Shown: in pieces, positions 11,219 to 23,200 of the stretch
How the letters are laid out: each line of letters starts with the position of its first letter
How positions within the stretch are numbered: position 1 is the first letter of the stretch
Assembly: GCA_023101725.1 (NCBI GenBank)
Contig: JALJCO010003983.1
Span: 356,001 to 420,000, forward strand
Direction: 5' to 3'
DNA: 64,000 nucleotides
Source: Atherinomorus stipes
Lineage: Eukaryota; Chordata; Actinopteri; Atheriniformes; Atherinidae
The notes under the pieces: generated by a model
Database searches by the model: none
What the model saw: only the letters and a program-made list of their open reading frames with translations
What the model was told of the DNA's origin: nothing
Translations under genes and position numbers: made by a program

Positions 11219-14200
11219 ATGATCATTGAAAACCTTGATGCATTGAAAACATGGCTGTCTGAAACCCTCGAGCCCATGTAAGTACATTTAGCACTCGTTA
11301 CGCAGAAGTATTCTCAACCCAACTTAAAGTGTTAATTGATGTAAACTTCTAGTTTACTCAGTGCATGGATGCATTTAAGTATGTACTGTATGACATGTTT
11401 TAGGTAACCATGCTTTGTAATAAAGTTGTCTGTGCACACGTGTATTTTTCTTCAATCCAGTTGTGATGCAGACCCTTCTGCCCTCGCCAAGTATGTTGTT
11501 GCTTTGGTGAAGAAGGACAAAAGTGAGAAGGAACTTAAAGCCTTGTGCATAGACCAGTTGGATGTATTTCTTCAAAAAGGTAAAACTGAATGCCCCACTC
11601 AACATATATCTTTTGATCACGTGTGCTATCTTTAATCTGACTTAAGACTCATTCATACTGTTACTTTCTTCTAGAGACCCAGCTGTTTGTGGATAAGCTG
11701 TTTGAAGCCATTAACGACAAGAGCTACCTCCCACAGCCAGAGCAACCAACCCCACTGGTCAAAATTGAGAAGGAAGAGCAGAAGAAAGATGAGGTTTTCT
11801 ATCGCTTATATACTTTTTAATGAGTATGGTGGCTTGTCATGTCAGTGAACCTTTCCTCTTTATTAAAATGCATCTTCGTGTCATCTTAATGTTTAAATGA
11901 GCAATTTTGTTGTCTGTTTTGTGGACATCAAAATGGTGGTCTTGGTAGGCTACAGTTTGCAGTTTCCAATGCAACATTCAACAGTGTACAAATTAGAACA
12001 ACATAGAGGGATGAGAATGGATTAGCACAAAGTCCTGGCGGCTAATTTGACATATGCTCTTTTTGGATGAGTCCCACAGACACTGGTATTAAGAAATTTG
12101 TTGTGATTTCTCAATACCAGTATCTGTGGGAAAATTTTGACTCTCAAAAACTTTTCTATTCTGAATGTTTTATTCATTACATTTCAGTTCCAGTAACTGC
12201 ATTTGGACTGCATGAGTTTCTCTTGGAACCAGAGTTGCTTATTTTAATTTGAAAACCTAAACTTAATAAATTTTGTCACACTTCATGACTGAATGAAGCC
12301 ATGAAGAACATTCATACAAAATTGGCTGCCTGCATAATGGAATTTGCTCCTTTTGAAAGAGTGAGGAAGCCCTCTATGTCATACATTTTTGAAAAAGATC
12401 CTTTTTCATGATTTATGATTATGTTTTTAGTCATCATCATCATCACTGTTTTTTACAGACAAATCGGGAAGAAGAACGGGACAAGAAGTTTTCTCGGCGA
12501 GTGACTCATAGCCCTCCACAATCAAGCTCTCGCTACAGTAGGGACGGCAGGTGTGGGACATTGTCTCGATTCCATTTCCTTTCTTTTTTGACTGTTTTTT
12601 CTTTTTTCCACCACTTATTGCTTTGCTTGTTTCAAAATTTTTTTAGGAGAGGAGATGACCGTAAAAGAGATGATCGCTCTAGGAAGAGGGATTATGATCG
12701 TAACCCTCCAAGGAGGGACTCGTACCGTGATCGGTACAATCGGAGGAGAGGTCGTAGCCGCAGTTACAGTCGTAGTCGCAGCCGGAGCCGAAGTTGGAGC
12801 AAAGACCACATCCGAGATCGTGACAGAGAGAGGGAAAGAGACAGGGACAGAGATAGGGACCGGGATCGCAGCAGGAGCCGGTCCCGCAGCAGAACTCGCT
12901 CCAGAAGCAGGAGCCGAGGTACCAACCAGTTTAACACATACCTAAAACACCAGTCTTTTGCATGTGAGTGTGTCTGGAACGTTTATACGATGGTGGTTTT
13001 GTCGTTTCACAGATCGAGATTCAGGAAAGCTGAAGTATGATCATGACCGAGTGGACAGGCCAGAGGGCAGTGATGTCTACACCCCAGCAGCGCTTGTCGC
13101 CTCCACGGCCACCTCACATTTCCCTGTGCCAACATTGAGCAGTACTATTACAGTCATTGCCCCTACGCATCATCACAGCAACACCACAGAGAGCTGGTCA
13201 GACTTCAGGCCTGAACACCCTGTGGATCATGGCCCTTTCAATAGAGGGCCACCACCTCAACAGAGGAAGCGATGCCGTGACTATGATGGCAAGAAACACT
13301 GATTGATCTTTTCTCTTTCATTATTGAAGATGTGAAAGTTAGCTTTAGGTGTGATATGTTTGATATTCTGTTGTCTCACAGAAAAGGGCTTTTGCATGCG
13401 TGGGGACATGTGTCCTTTCGACCATGGGAGCGATCCAGTTGTAGTGGAGGACGTTAATCTGCCCAGTATGCTTCCCTTTCAACCTCCACCACTCCCAGGT
13501 GTGGACCCACCACCACCTCCTGGCCTACCACCGCCACCAGCGCTCATGAATCCTCCACCTGTGAATCTTCGTCCTCCTGTGCCGCCACCAGGTGCCCTTC
13601 CACCCAGCCTTCCACCCGTTGCAGGTATGAATGGGTATATTAGCCAGACATTGTATTTAATGGTTGACACATGATTTCAGGGCCATTAATTCATTGTCTT
13701 GTCCAAACATATACTATTAAAGGGACTAGAGGCAGGAATTGTGAAAGAATAAGCAAGCATGTCCAGTTTTTTAATACGAATGGGTGATGAAGCATCAAAA
13801 ACCAAAAAGAACGAGCCCACCCACGTCTCTCTCCGTTGCCTCTAACAGGCTGTGTGCTGCTTAATGCGCTGCGATTCTGTGGCCGAATTTCCTGCGATGT
13901 CCTGCGGATGTGACATCAAATGACGCTGCATCCATGTCCCCCACAGTTTTGATACAGGAGGGAGAATGTTGCGGTAAATTCAAACTCTGCAAGGGATAGT
14001 TATGGATTCTTCTGCCGTCAGCAAACGATCCAGATCAACTGAAAGACACTAAAAAGTGGAACTATGAACAAAAAGACTATCAGTGTAGTAAACAACTTTA
14101 TGGCTTTAGTTTGTGCACGCTCCCCTGGCGGCTTGGCTTGTGGCTGCAAGTATCCACAGTGCCAGTCACGGCAGTCGCAAGTCTCATTTCTTAATCTTGC

Positions 14201-17200
14201 CTCTAGTCCCTTTTAATATTTCAAGTTTGTTGTAGAAGTTTTGCTTAGTTGGACCAAAACTATAAAAGAGAAAACTAGGGATGTAGCGATATGAAAATTT
14301 CATATCACAGTAATTGATGATCACGGTTATCATTATAATCACGGTATTATTGAAATACACCACCAGCATCTTTAGAAATATCCAAAATGGGTCTAGATGT
14401 CTACTTTGTCGTTTTTGAAGGGACTAGAGGCAGGAATAAAAAAAAAACAAACAAACGTGCATGTCCTTTTTTTTTTTATACTAGTGGGTGATGAAGCGCT
14501 AAATACCAAAAATAACGTTTCCACCCACGTTTCTCTCCGTTGCCTTGAGCATGTTGTGTGCTGCAAAATGCGCTGCAATTCGGTGTCCGAATTTCCCACG
14601 CTGCTCTGCGGACGTGACGTCAAATGACGCTACATCCGCAGTTTTGATGCAGGAAGAAGACGGTCGCGGTAAATTCAAACACTAAGCGATAGTTATGGAT
14701 TCTTCTGCCGTCAGCAAACGATTCAGATTAACTGAAAGACCACTATAAAGTGTAACTACGAAGAAAAAGGTTGGTAAGCAACATTTTAGCTTCAGTTTGT
14801 GCACGCTCCCGTGACGGCTTGGCTCGTGGCTGCAGTTACCTGAAGCGGCAGTCGCAAGTTTCGTTTCTTAATCTTGCCTCAAGTCTCTTTAAAGGGGGAA
14901 AAAATCTCCAGAGAACTGTTCACGTGGGTGCCTTTATTGCTTTCCACTTTGTTTTCATAAATTAAATAATGCAAACTGGGACTGCTGCTGCTTTTCCAGG
15001 TAATAAGCAACATAACAGTGAGTTTTTCAAAATGCGGTAATCAGTCACGATAAAATAAACTGTAGGAATTTTATCACAGTTAAGTATTTTAGCGGTTATC
15101 GTTACATCCCTAGAGAAAACCTTTGACAGCTGGTTTTAGCTGTGGTAGAAAAGTGTGTGAACTTTTAAAAAGGTTGCTGTTACTTTGCTGCCTCTGTCAT
15201 TTAATTAAAGGAATCTAAACTTATTGAAACCATTTCAAATGTTGAGCAGAAATGATTAAAAAAAGCACAAATTACAGGAGGGAGCTTGTACATTCTGCAG
15301 ATTGTTGCTGGTTAGTGTTAACTTTTCATCACTATACACCAAGTTGCATGCTTGTTTTGAGCTTTGTCATCAAGTCACGTAAGAGCTCTCCAGCACCCTG
15401 TCAGGACTTTGGCATCATAGGCACAAGACCCTAAATTAGATTGTTTAACTAATGCCCCTTTTCCGCTAGTACCTCAGCGCTACCCCACTCGGCTCTACTC
15501 TAATCAGTTTGGGTGGTTTCCATTACAATTGAGGAGCTTCTAATGTAGGTGGGGGTTTCTATAGTCAGGCTTCTCGAATGTCCAGTGATGCCATTTCTAT
15601 GTGACACAAAACAATGGAGGACAAGCGAGAAGCGTCTATCTGCAGCTTGGAAGGCAGAGGCGTGGCGTGTAGTGACGTAGGTACATGACACGCCCACTGC
15701 ACCTATAAATTCTAGCCCTATTTACCCCTCCCCTAACCACGACCCGCCTATTGCACGACACGCCTCTGGGTTGCAAGCTGCAAATGGATACATTTGGGAT
15801 AAGCACCATATAGTGGCCGTAATTTAGGATGGACAGGAAGATGACAGAGATTTATAAAATGCTTTGATGCAGTATTTATTGAGAAAATAAAGAACACTCG
15901 CTCTGCCCTCTCATGAGTATATTTCACTGTGAATACAGACAATAAATCATAATTTTTTCAGGCATTTACACTTTTATTGGTGAAAGTTGGCAAGATTGCT
16001 GTATTATAGTCATAGATATACAGTGTATAGTTGCACAGTCGTGTGGTGGTTCGTACCGCAGCCTCACAGTAAGAAGGCTGCTAGTTTGAGCCTCGGCTGG
16101 GGCTTCTCTAAGGACATTGGAGAGTTGATTAGATAAGTAGGATTGTTTGGGTCGGGCAAGCACCTGTTTTTCTGCCTGCCTTCAGTCCCCAGCGGTCTCA
16201 ATGGCGATTCCAAACAGCCAAATCTTGGTCATTTTCCATCAATACCGCTTGTCAATTTCTCCAAGCTGACGTCAATCTTGCATAGCAAGTCCAGAATCTC
16301 CGCCTGCTTGCCGCTCTGAGTTAGAATGACTTCAAGTTTCTGATTCTGCTCACAAATCGCATTAGTCTGGGTGTTGACAACACAGCAAAACGCATCAGGC
16401 AGCCTGCCAACAGCTACCGTGAGCTTACAGTTTTTCAGATGATTAAGGTAAATGCATACTCCAGTCAGCAGGAACCCAATTATCATAAATCCAAAAATGT
16501 ATACGTCCTCAATGTCCTCCACAGACAGCACAGACAGACGCATATTCCTACACTTTCCCCATGAGTCCATTATGTACCCGTCTGGGTGAGTTTCTGCTGG
16601 GCAAGAAGGCTGTCCCGAGCCTTGTCTTTGGGTGGAAAAAATTTTATCCAGTGTGTTGAGAGACCAGCCGACCAGATCCATGATTCAAAAATTCAAGTTT
16701 AAGAGAAGACACAGACAGAGGCTCTGAGATTCGACGGGACAAAGATTGAAGCTATAGGGCAGGTGTCTTGTGTCGAAGCTGCAGCTTACCGGGGGCAGCA
16801 TCAGAGGAGCTCCTGGGATCCAGAAAGCAGAGGGATTTTTGGAACAGATTACACATGCACCCAAAGTCCACGCACAAACATCAACTTTTCAGTCTGTAAT
16901 AAAACTAGAAGCAGTGTCGTCTACCTTACAGTTTTTTGAGGGAAAAGCATTACTTTAGAATATCGTCTTTGTCTCCAATGAGCTTGTCACCAATGAAATG
17001 AATTAAATTATGCTGAAAGGTAGAGTCCGGAGACCCTCCACTGTTTCTGTTTGCAAACACTATTCAAACTGAGCGCCTCTCCCTCTCAGGCCAATGGCCG
17101 CCTCGCTCTTCAGCCTGCAGCTTCAATGACTCTTTCAGAGCTCAGAAGCAGGTAAAAGCTAAACCGTTATTAAACCCTGGTTTTCCTACGTGCACTATCT

Positions 17201-20200
17201 AAAGCTCTTACCTCTTCTTTGATGCATCCACCGTTTTTCTTTTCTTTTTTTTTTTTTTTTTTTTTGTCTTCGAGAGTTCGAGTGACTGGCGTCTGCTCCA
17301 ATCATGAGCTTCTTCCAACACAGCGTCATGCTCAGGGTCGTGAGGGTTGCTGGTGCCTATCCCAGCTATTACCAAGCGAGAGGCAGTTACATCCTGGACA
17401 GGTCGCCAGTCTGTTGCAAGGCCAACACAGACAGACAGACAACCATTCACACTCACATTCATTAAGTGGGATCAATTAACCCAACGTGCATTTCTTTGGA
17501 CAGTGGGAGGAAGATGGAGTACCTGTAGAGAACCCATGCATACACGGGGGGAGAACATGCAAACTCCACACAGGAGTTTGCATAGAGTAAACAACTAACT
17601 ATAATCACACCGTCGTTGTTGCCGTGGGCCTGGAGTTGCTACGATGACTCATCCGATAAAGCAACTTGTTCACCATCAGTAACCTACACTCTGTAGACAC
17701 GTTTTCAGCTCAACTCAGCCCGTTAGAACCTCGCCAGAATTGGTACAGAAAATGTTTCGACTTAGCCCAGATAACCCTTTGTGGAAAAACTCAAACCGAG
17801 TCGAGGCGAGTTAAGTAGAGCTGAGTAGGTGCTAGTGGAAAAGGGACTTTAGCATTGCTAGCTAACAGCTTGTACCCAAGAATCCATTCTGCCAGCTGCT
17901 ATAGGACGGGACATGAATTTACGTTTTAGATTTCTATGTGCAGCCATGCACATGAAAAAGTATTTACTTGAAAAAATGTCTAGAAATATTTTAAAAAGAG
18001 GCAAAACAGTGAGAATAATAAACATTTTAGCATGCCCCATAGGTAGAAATAGCTTTGGCTACTTAATTGTTTTGCCCAAATTTGTAATTCTGTATCTTTC
18101 CTTTTTGGGAGACAGGTCCTCCTCCTCCTCTTCCACCCCTACAGCCTGCAGGCATGGATGCTCCTCCCAATTCCATCACCAGCTCTGTTCCCACCATTGT
18201 CACATCTGGGATGCGATCCTCAGTTCCCCAAGTCTCTGCGCCCCTCTTCACCTCTGGTAATGGTTTGTGTCCTCTAATGAAGTTTTTTGATTCGCCTGAC
18301 TGTATTATGAGTGTAGCAGTATTTTCTCTCTGTTTATCAGATCATTATGAATCAGATGTGTACAATCCAGAAGCTCCCAGCATCACCAACACTCCCAGGC
18401 CAATCTACCGCCACCGGGTCAACGCCCAGAGGCCCAATCTAATTGGTCTTACAATGGGGGAGGTGGACCTGCCTCAAAGAGGTATTTCTACTGTAAACAT
18501 CCGAACTTTGAATAGATTGTTGGTAATCAGAACTTGGGTCAGTGTGGTAGTCTGCTGCTGCCTCTCTAAAGAATATACCGGTAATTGATAAACATGTTAA
18601 GGTCTTTTTTTTTTTTTTTTTTTTTAACCTTTTATTCAACCAGGAAAGACATACAAAGATTAAAAACCTCTTTTTCAAGGGAGTCCTGGCCAAGAGGCAG
18701 CAGAAGCTCCAGAAGTATTATTTTGAATGAGCCATGTACATTAAGCAGATATTTGACCAATTATTGTTTGTCAGCAGACAAGATTCCAAACAACAGTATG
18801 AGAATTGTCATGGAATCGGAACCGAGGAAGAGACCACTTGGGTCCCACGATGGTGGCATGCTCTCCAAGAAACCTTGGTTTGACAAGTAAGTAAAATAGA
18901 TATGCCACTTATTCACTGCCTCAAAACAAATATAAACAGAAGTTAATGATAGTAAGTGCCATTCTTATAGATTTTCCTTTCTTCTGCTCAGACCCAGCTT
19001 CAACAAACCAAACCACCAGGGCTACCACAAAAGAGCTCAGTTCTCTCCCAACGCGAAGCTGCTTGTTCGGCAAATTCCCCCCGAGCTCAACAACATCAGC
19101 AAACTCAACGAACATTTCAGCAAATTTGGGACCATCGTCAACCTGCAGGTCAGCCCCGTGTTACTGAAGTTCCAGGTTTGACTGTCAGTACGCTGTAAAT
19201 GATCTAGGAACACGGATCAGTAAATAAAACTAATATGTTAATATTCTGTGTATAAATGTGGTATCAGAAGGTTATGGATAGAGTATTGGTGATTTGGATC
19301 TGTTTTTTCTGTGCCCTGTCCTTGAATCTGCATTTTATTTTGATATATCTGTGAAAAAATGATTTTAAAACATGATTTGTCAGAGCTGTACTCTCTTTCT
19401 GTGCATTACATGGGACCAATATGTGATTTCCCTAATATAGAAAAGATGCTCTGTAGGAAAATTTAGGGTCTTTGGGTCATGCAGATTGCTTGGCTTTCTG
19501 CATGATGGAAAACCCTTATTTTCAAGGAATGAAACTTAGAAAAAGCCCCAGCAATTAGGCACACCAGACTCTGTAGTTTTCATAATTATTACCACTGTGC
19601 ATCACTGCTAACTTTTGGTTTTTAATGTGTTTTCACAGGTGGCCTACCAAAATGACCCAGAAGGAGCACTGATACAATTTGCCTCGCCGGAGGAAGCCAA
19701 GCGGGCTATGCAAAGTACAGAGGCTGTTCTCAACAACCGTTTCATAAGGGTACACTGGTTTCGTGAGGATGGAAATGATGTGCACGGTCTCTCTCGGTTG
19801 CAGCAGCCTCAGCCACAGCCAGCCATGGTAAGAACACCCTTTCAGCTTTTAGTTCTTCAGAATTTAGTGGAGTTTTGTGATTGATTAATTGCAGTACCTG
19901 CTGTAAACAGCAGCAGTTTGGAGAAGGGAGCTGAGACCTCACAAATGCCCAGCAAGTCAAACTTCCTAAAAATCTATTTTGATTATTGTCTATTGAAACT
20001 GTAAGAGAATTTGATTCAGAAGAGTTAAAGATGCAGTTGTCTTTAACATTAAAAACTTAATGCATTACTCTGCAAATTCACAGCTTGCTTGCTTTGTTGA
20101 TCTTTGCTGATTAAAATTTAACACCGTCTTAGAAGGCATCTTGCAGTGCTGAGTATCACACACAAGCACATTGCTCTCATTCTGGCAGTTGGAAACACTG

Positions 20201-23200
20201 GTTCTGTTGCCAGTTCTACCTCCCTTCTCAGTCAGTTTCAGTTCAGAGGATTTCTTTCAGAGGGCAAGAGGGATTTAAAGTCAGTAAATTAGATGAAATA
20301 GATGATCTGAAAATCCTGGATGATTAAACAAAAACAATGTGTTAAAATTGTATTCTACCTCTTTTATTATTAAGCAGCCTTCAGCTACGTCTCCCAAGCA
20401 GTCTGTCAAGGATCGTCTTGGACCCTTGGTCCCTGCAGACCCAGAGCCCTCCCAGGATTCCTCTCAGGTAAGTGTGGACAGTCAGTTGAGGATGTGCTTT
20501 TTTGTGTTTGCATGTCAGAATCTGCACATGGTGAGTATAAATATTCCTTTTTCCCCTCTTCTTTTCAGAGTGCCTCCAAAGTGTCAGTGAAGGATCGTTT
20601 AGGTTTCTCTGCCAAAGCAGCAGCTCCTGTTGAAAAAGTAAGTTCACCCTGTTCAGTAGCATTTTCTTTTCTCTTTCAAATTGAACTAAGTCCTTTATTC
20701 CGTGTTCAGGTATTTTCAACATCTATGGGCCTCACAAAGACTGTATACAATCCTGCTGCCATGAAAGCAGTACAGAGGACTTCAGAAGATGCCCTGAAGA
20801 AGAAACAGGTGAGAAATTAATGGGAAGGTGGGAAAGGTAAAGGGAGTTCAACTGAGGTCTAAAGTATCCTTATCATTTCCCATTACTGCTTACACAGGAA
20901 GCCCTAAAACTACAGCAGGATGTAAGGAGGAAGAAACAGGAAATTTTGGAGAAGCACATTGAGACACAGAAGGTAAGAACATTTTCTGATTGTTCAAGCT
21001 GCATCTTTTATCTGTCAGAGGTCTGGTCCACTAAATGTTCTTAAGCATTATAAAAGCATTGTGTTTTGTATATATTACTACTTTGTGCAAAGAGGACACT
21101 GACCTAACCTAAGATTTTATGTTTTTCCTGCTTCTTTCCACTGTAGCTTCTGATATCCAAACTTGAGAAAAACAAAGCAATGAAAGCAGAAGATAAAGCC
21201 AAGATAATGGAGACTTTGGGCACATTAACTAAAAGCATCACCAAACTGCAAGAGGAGATAAAGGGAATCTCTAGCTGCAGCAACCCATTACGAACTGCTA
21301 AGAGCAAGGCTCAGGTAGTCCTTTCCTGCGGTTAGTGCCATCCCGTAACAAGAGACCTTTACATAAATCTCTGTTTCCAAAAAACTTGAGGGATTCATTC
21401 TATTTTCTTAGTTCAGGCTGATTATGTTCATGTTTTACAGGGTTTTTTTTTTTTCCCCCCAGAAAACTGGTTGTTTGAAATGGTCCCATAACCAAGCAAA
21501 GTGATAGACACAATGCATGCTGTTAGTGGTATGAAGTCAGAACCTGGTTTGTAGCTCTGAATTAACATTACACTAGTTGTCTCTTACACAGGCACAGAAA
21601 GAGCTGTTGGATGCAGAGCTGGACCTGTATCAAAAGACTCAAGCTGGAGAAGATACAGCTTTGCTTAAGATCAAGTATACCCAGCTACAAATTGAGGTAC
21701 TCCAAAACTTGAAATCCCATGTAAAAGTTGTGTTCTCACAGCAGCCACTTGGGGGCACTGCTGTTCTTGTAACTTGGAATGTATTTGAAGTTCCTTTTAC
21801 ACAGCAGTTCATGTGTTTTATATGCTCTTTGTCTATCAGGCAGCTAAAAGGGGAATCCTATCACCAGGACGAGGCCGGGGTGTCCATTCTCGGGGTCGTG
21901 GTGCTGTCAGGGCCCGGGGAAGGGGAACCAGGGGACGAGGAAGAGGTGTGCCTGTGCATGCGGTTGTGGACCACCGACCGAGAGCCCTGGAAATTTCTGG
22001 TTTCATTGATCCAGACCGGGTAGACTTGCTGCCACATTTTGCTGTAAGTCAGTCAGTAAAACGGCATCTTGAACATTTTCTTTGACAGTAGCAATCGGCA
22101 TACAGAGACAAAGTGCTGTTCATGGAAATCCTGAAACAAATGCTAGACAGTTGCACTGACAGATTTTCAGGAAGGATTTTTTCGTAATGAATTATGAGTT
22201 ATGTCAGCCATTACTGAATACATTGGGGTTTAACTACATTGCTGATGTCTGATGGTGGAACTGCTCACATAATCCCACTTAAACATCTCAAAGTATGGCA
22301 TTTAGCTACCTGTAATATTAAATGAACTTGTTTCAAATGACAATCTAAAGTAAGAAATGTGTAGGATTTAAAGTTGTTCCTTTAGTGCGACCTTAAGATA
22401 TTTTTTTAGTCGTTGGACTCAATTGATCTAATTTGTTTAGTGACCACAGTATTTTGTTTTCACAAAGCAATTTGGAGAGATTGAAGATTGCCAGATGGAT
22501 GAAGGTAACCTCTCTGCGGTTGTCACTTACAAGACACGGGCGGAGGCAGAGCAGGTGAGGAATTTATTGATAAGTCCAATATCTAAATGGTGTGCATTTT
22601 CTTTTTCCATCGCATTGCTCTCTGGATCTGGATTGGATTGTGGATATAGCTCAGAGGGGCTGTTTGACTCACCTGTTTATCTCCTTTGCCATCTTGTTTC
22701 CTCTACACGTAGGCGGCTCTGCATGGAGTGAGGTTTAAAAGCCAGACTTTACGCTTGGCCTGGCACAAGCCTGCCACCACTCTCAGCACAACCGATGCTG
22801 ATGAGGAAGAACCACAGGAGGATGAGGTTTGTGGATGCTTTCATTTTACAGCCCTCTTAGGACTGTAAATTAGGACTTTTTAAAGACTTTTTCTTGCAGT
22901 GCTGCTCTCATCCTTGTGTATTTACTTGTAATGAGAATATTTAGACATTCTCAGTAGCTTATTTAATACCTGTTTTATTATGTTGCATTTAAACAACACT
23001 AGAGGGAGCCATTACACATTACAGAAAGGACTGTTCAGTGGCTTTTGCATGAACTTTGTCCGTCTTGAGATTCCTTAAATAGATGCAAGAAAAAACGTTC
23101 TGACTTCAAGTTTGCTTTTTGTTGACCAAAATTGCACTCATCTGTATTAATTTCAGTGTTTTTCTTTCCTCAGTACCAAGATGAACCATTGAGCGATGAT

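Larger units (their letters stand above)
15452..17849. mobile_element. 2.4-kb TIR-bounded element with antisense ORF
   Basis: The left end reads ATGCCCCTTTTCCGCTAGTA and the right end, inverted, reads AAGTCCCTTTTCCACTAGCA; each is followed inward by CTCAGCTCTAC/CTCGGCTCTAC-like sequence. TA lies outside both ends (15450-15451 and 17850-17851). Inside are a tRNA-like SINE head (16033-16110, plus), a 150-codon minus-strand ORF (16229-16681) and an antisense fish SINE/LINE tail (17335-17585). The superfamily is not recognised. Confidence 0.65.
13625..18115 (+). other. Transposon-filled rbm26 intron (4.5 kb)
   Basis: By far the longest rbm26 intron; many others are 70-300 bp. It begins GTATGA and ends GACAG. 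It holds two copies of one TTAA-flanked MITE (13721-14212 and 14418-14889), an hAT element (14276-15112) and a TIR-bounded 2.4-kb element (15452-17849) with an antisense ORF. The remaining sequence shows nothing recognisable. Confidence 0.85.

Noticed and set aside
12408..13040. 210-codon frame across rbm26 exons
   Set aside because: It reads through a 96-bp intron and past a GTACCA donor; only the parts 12459-12550 and 12647-12918 are coding.
13479..13670. Minus-strand Gly-rich frame
   Set aside because: It is the complement of the Pro-rich rbm26 exon 13382-13624; composition artefact.
17208..17462. Minus-strand frame ending KKKKKRKTVDASKKR
   Set aside because: Made from the antisense SINE/LINE tail and a poly-T run; not a conserved protein, although the GTAAGAGC after it looks like a splice donor.
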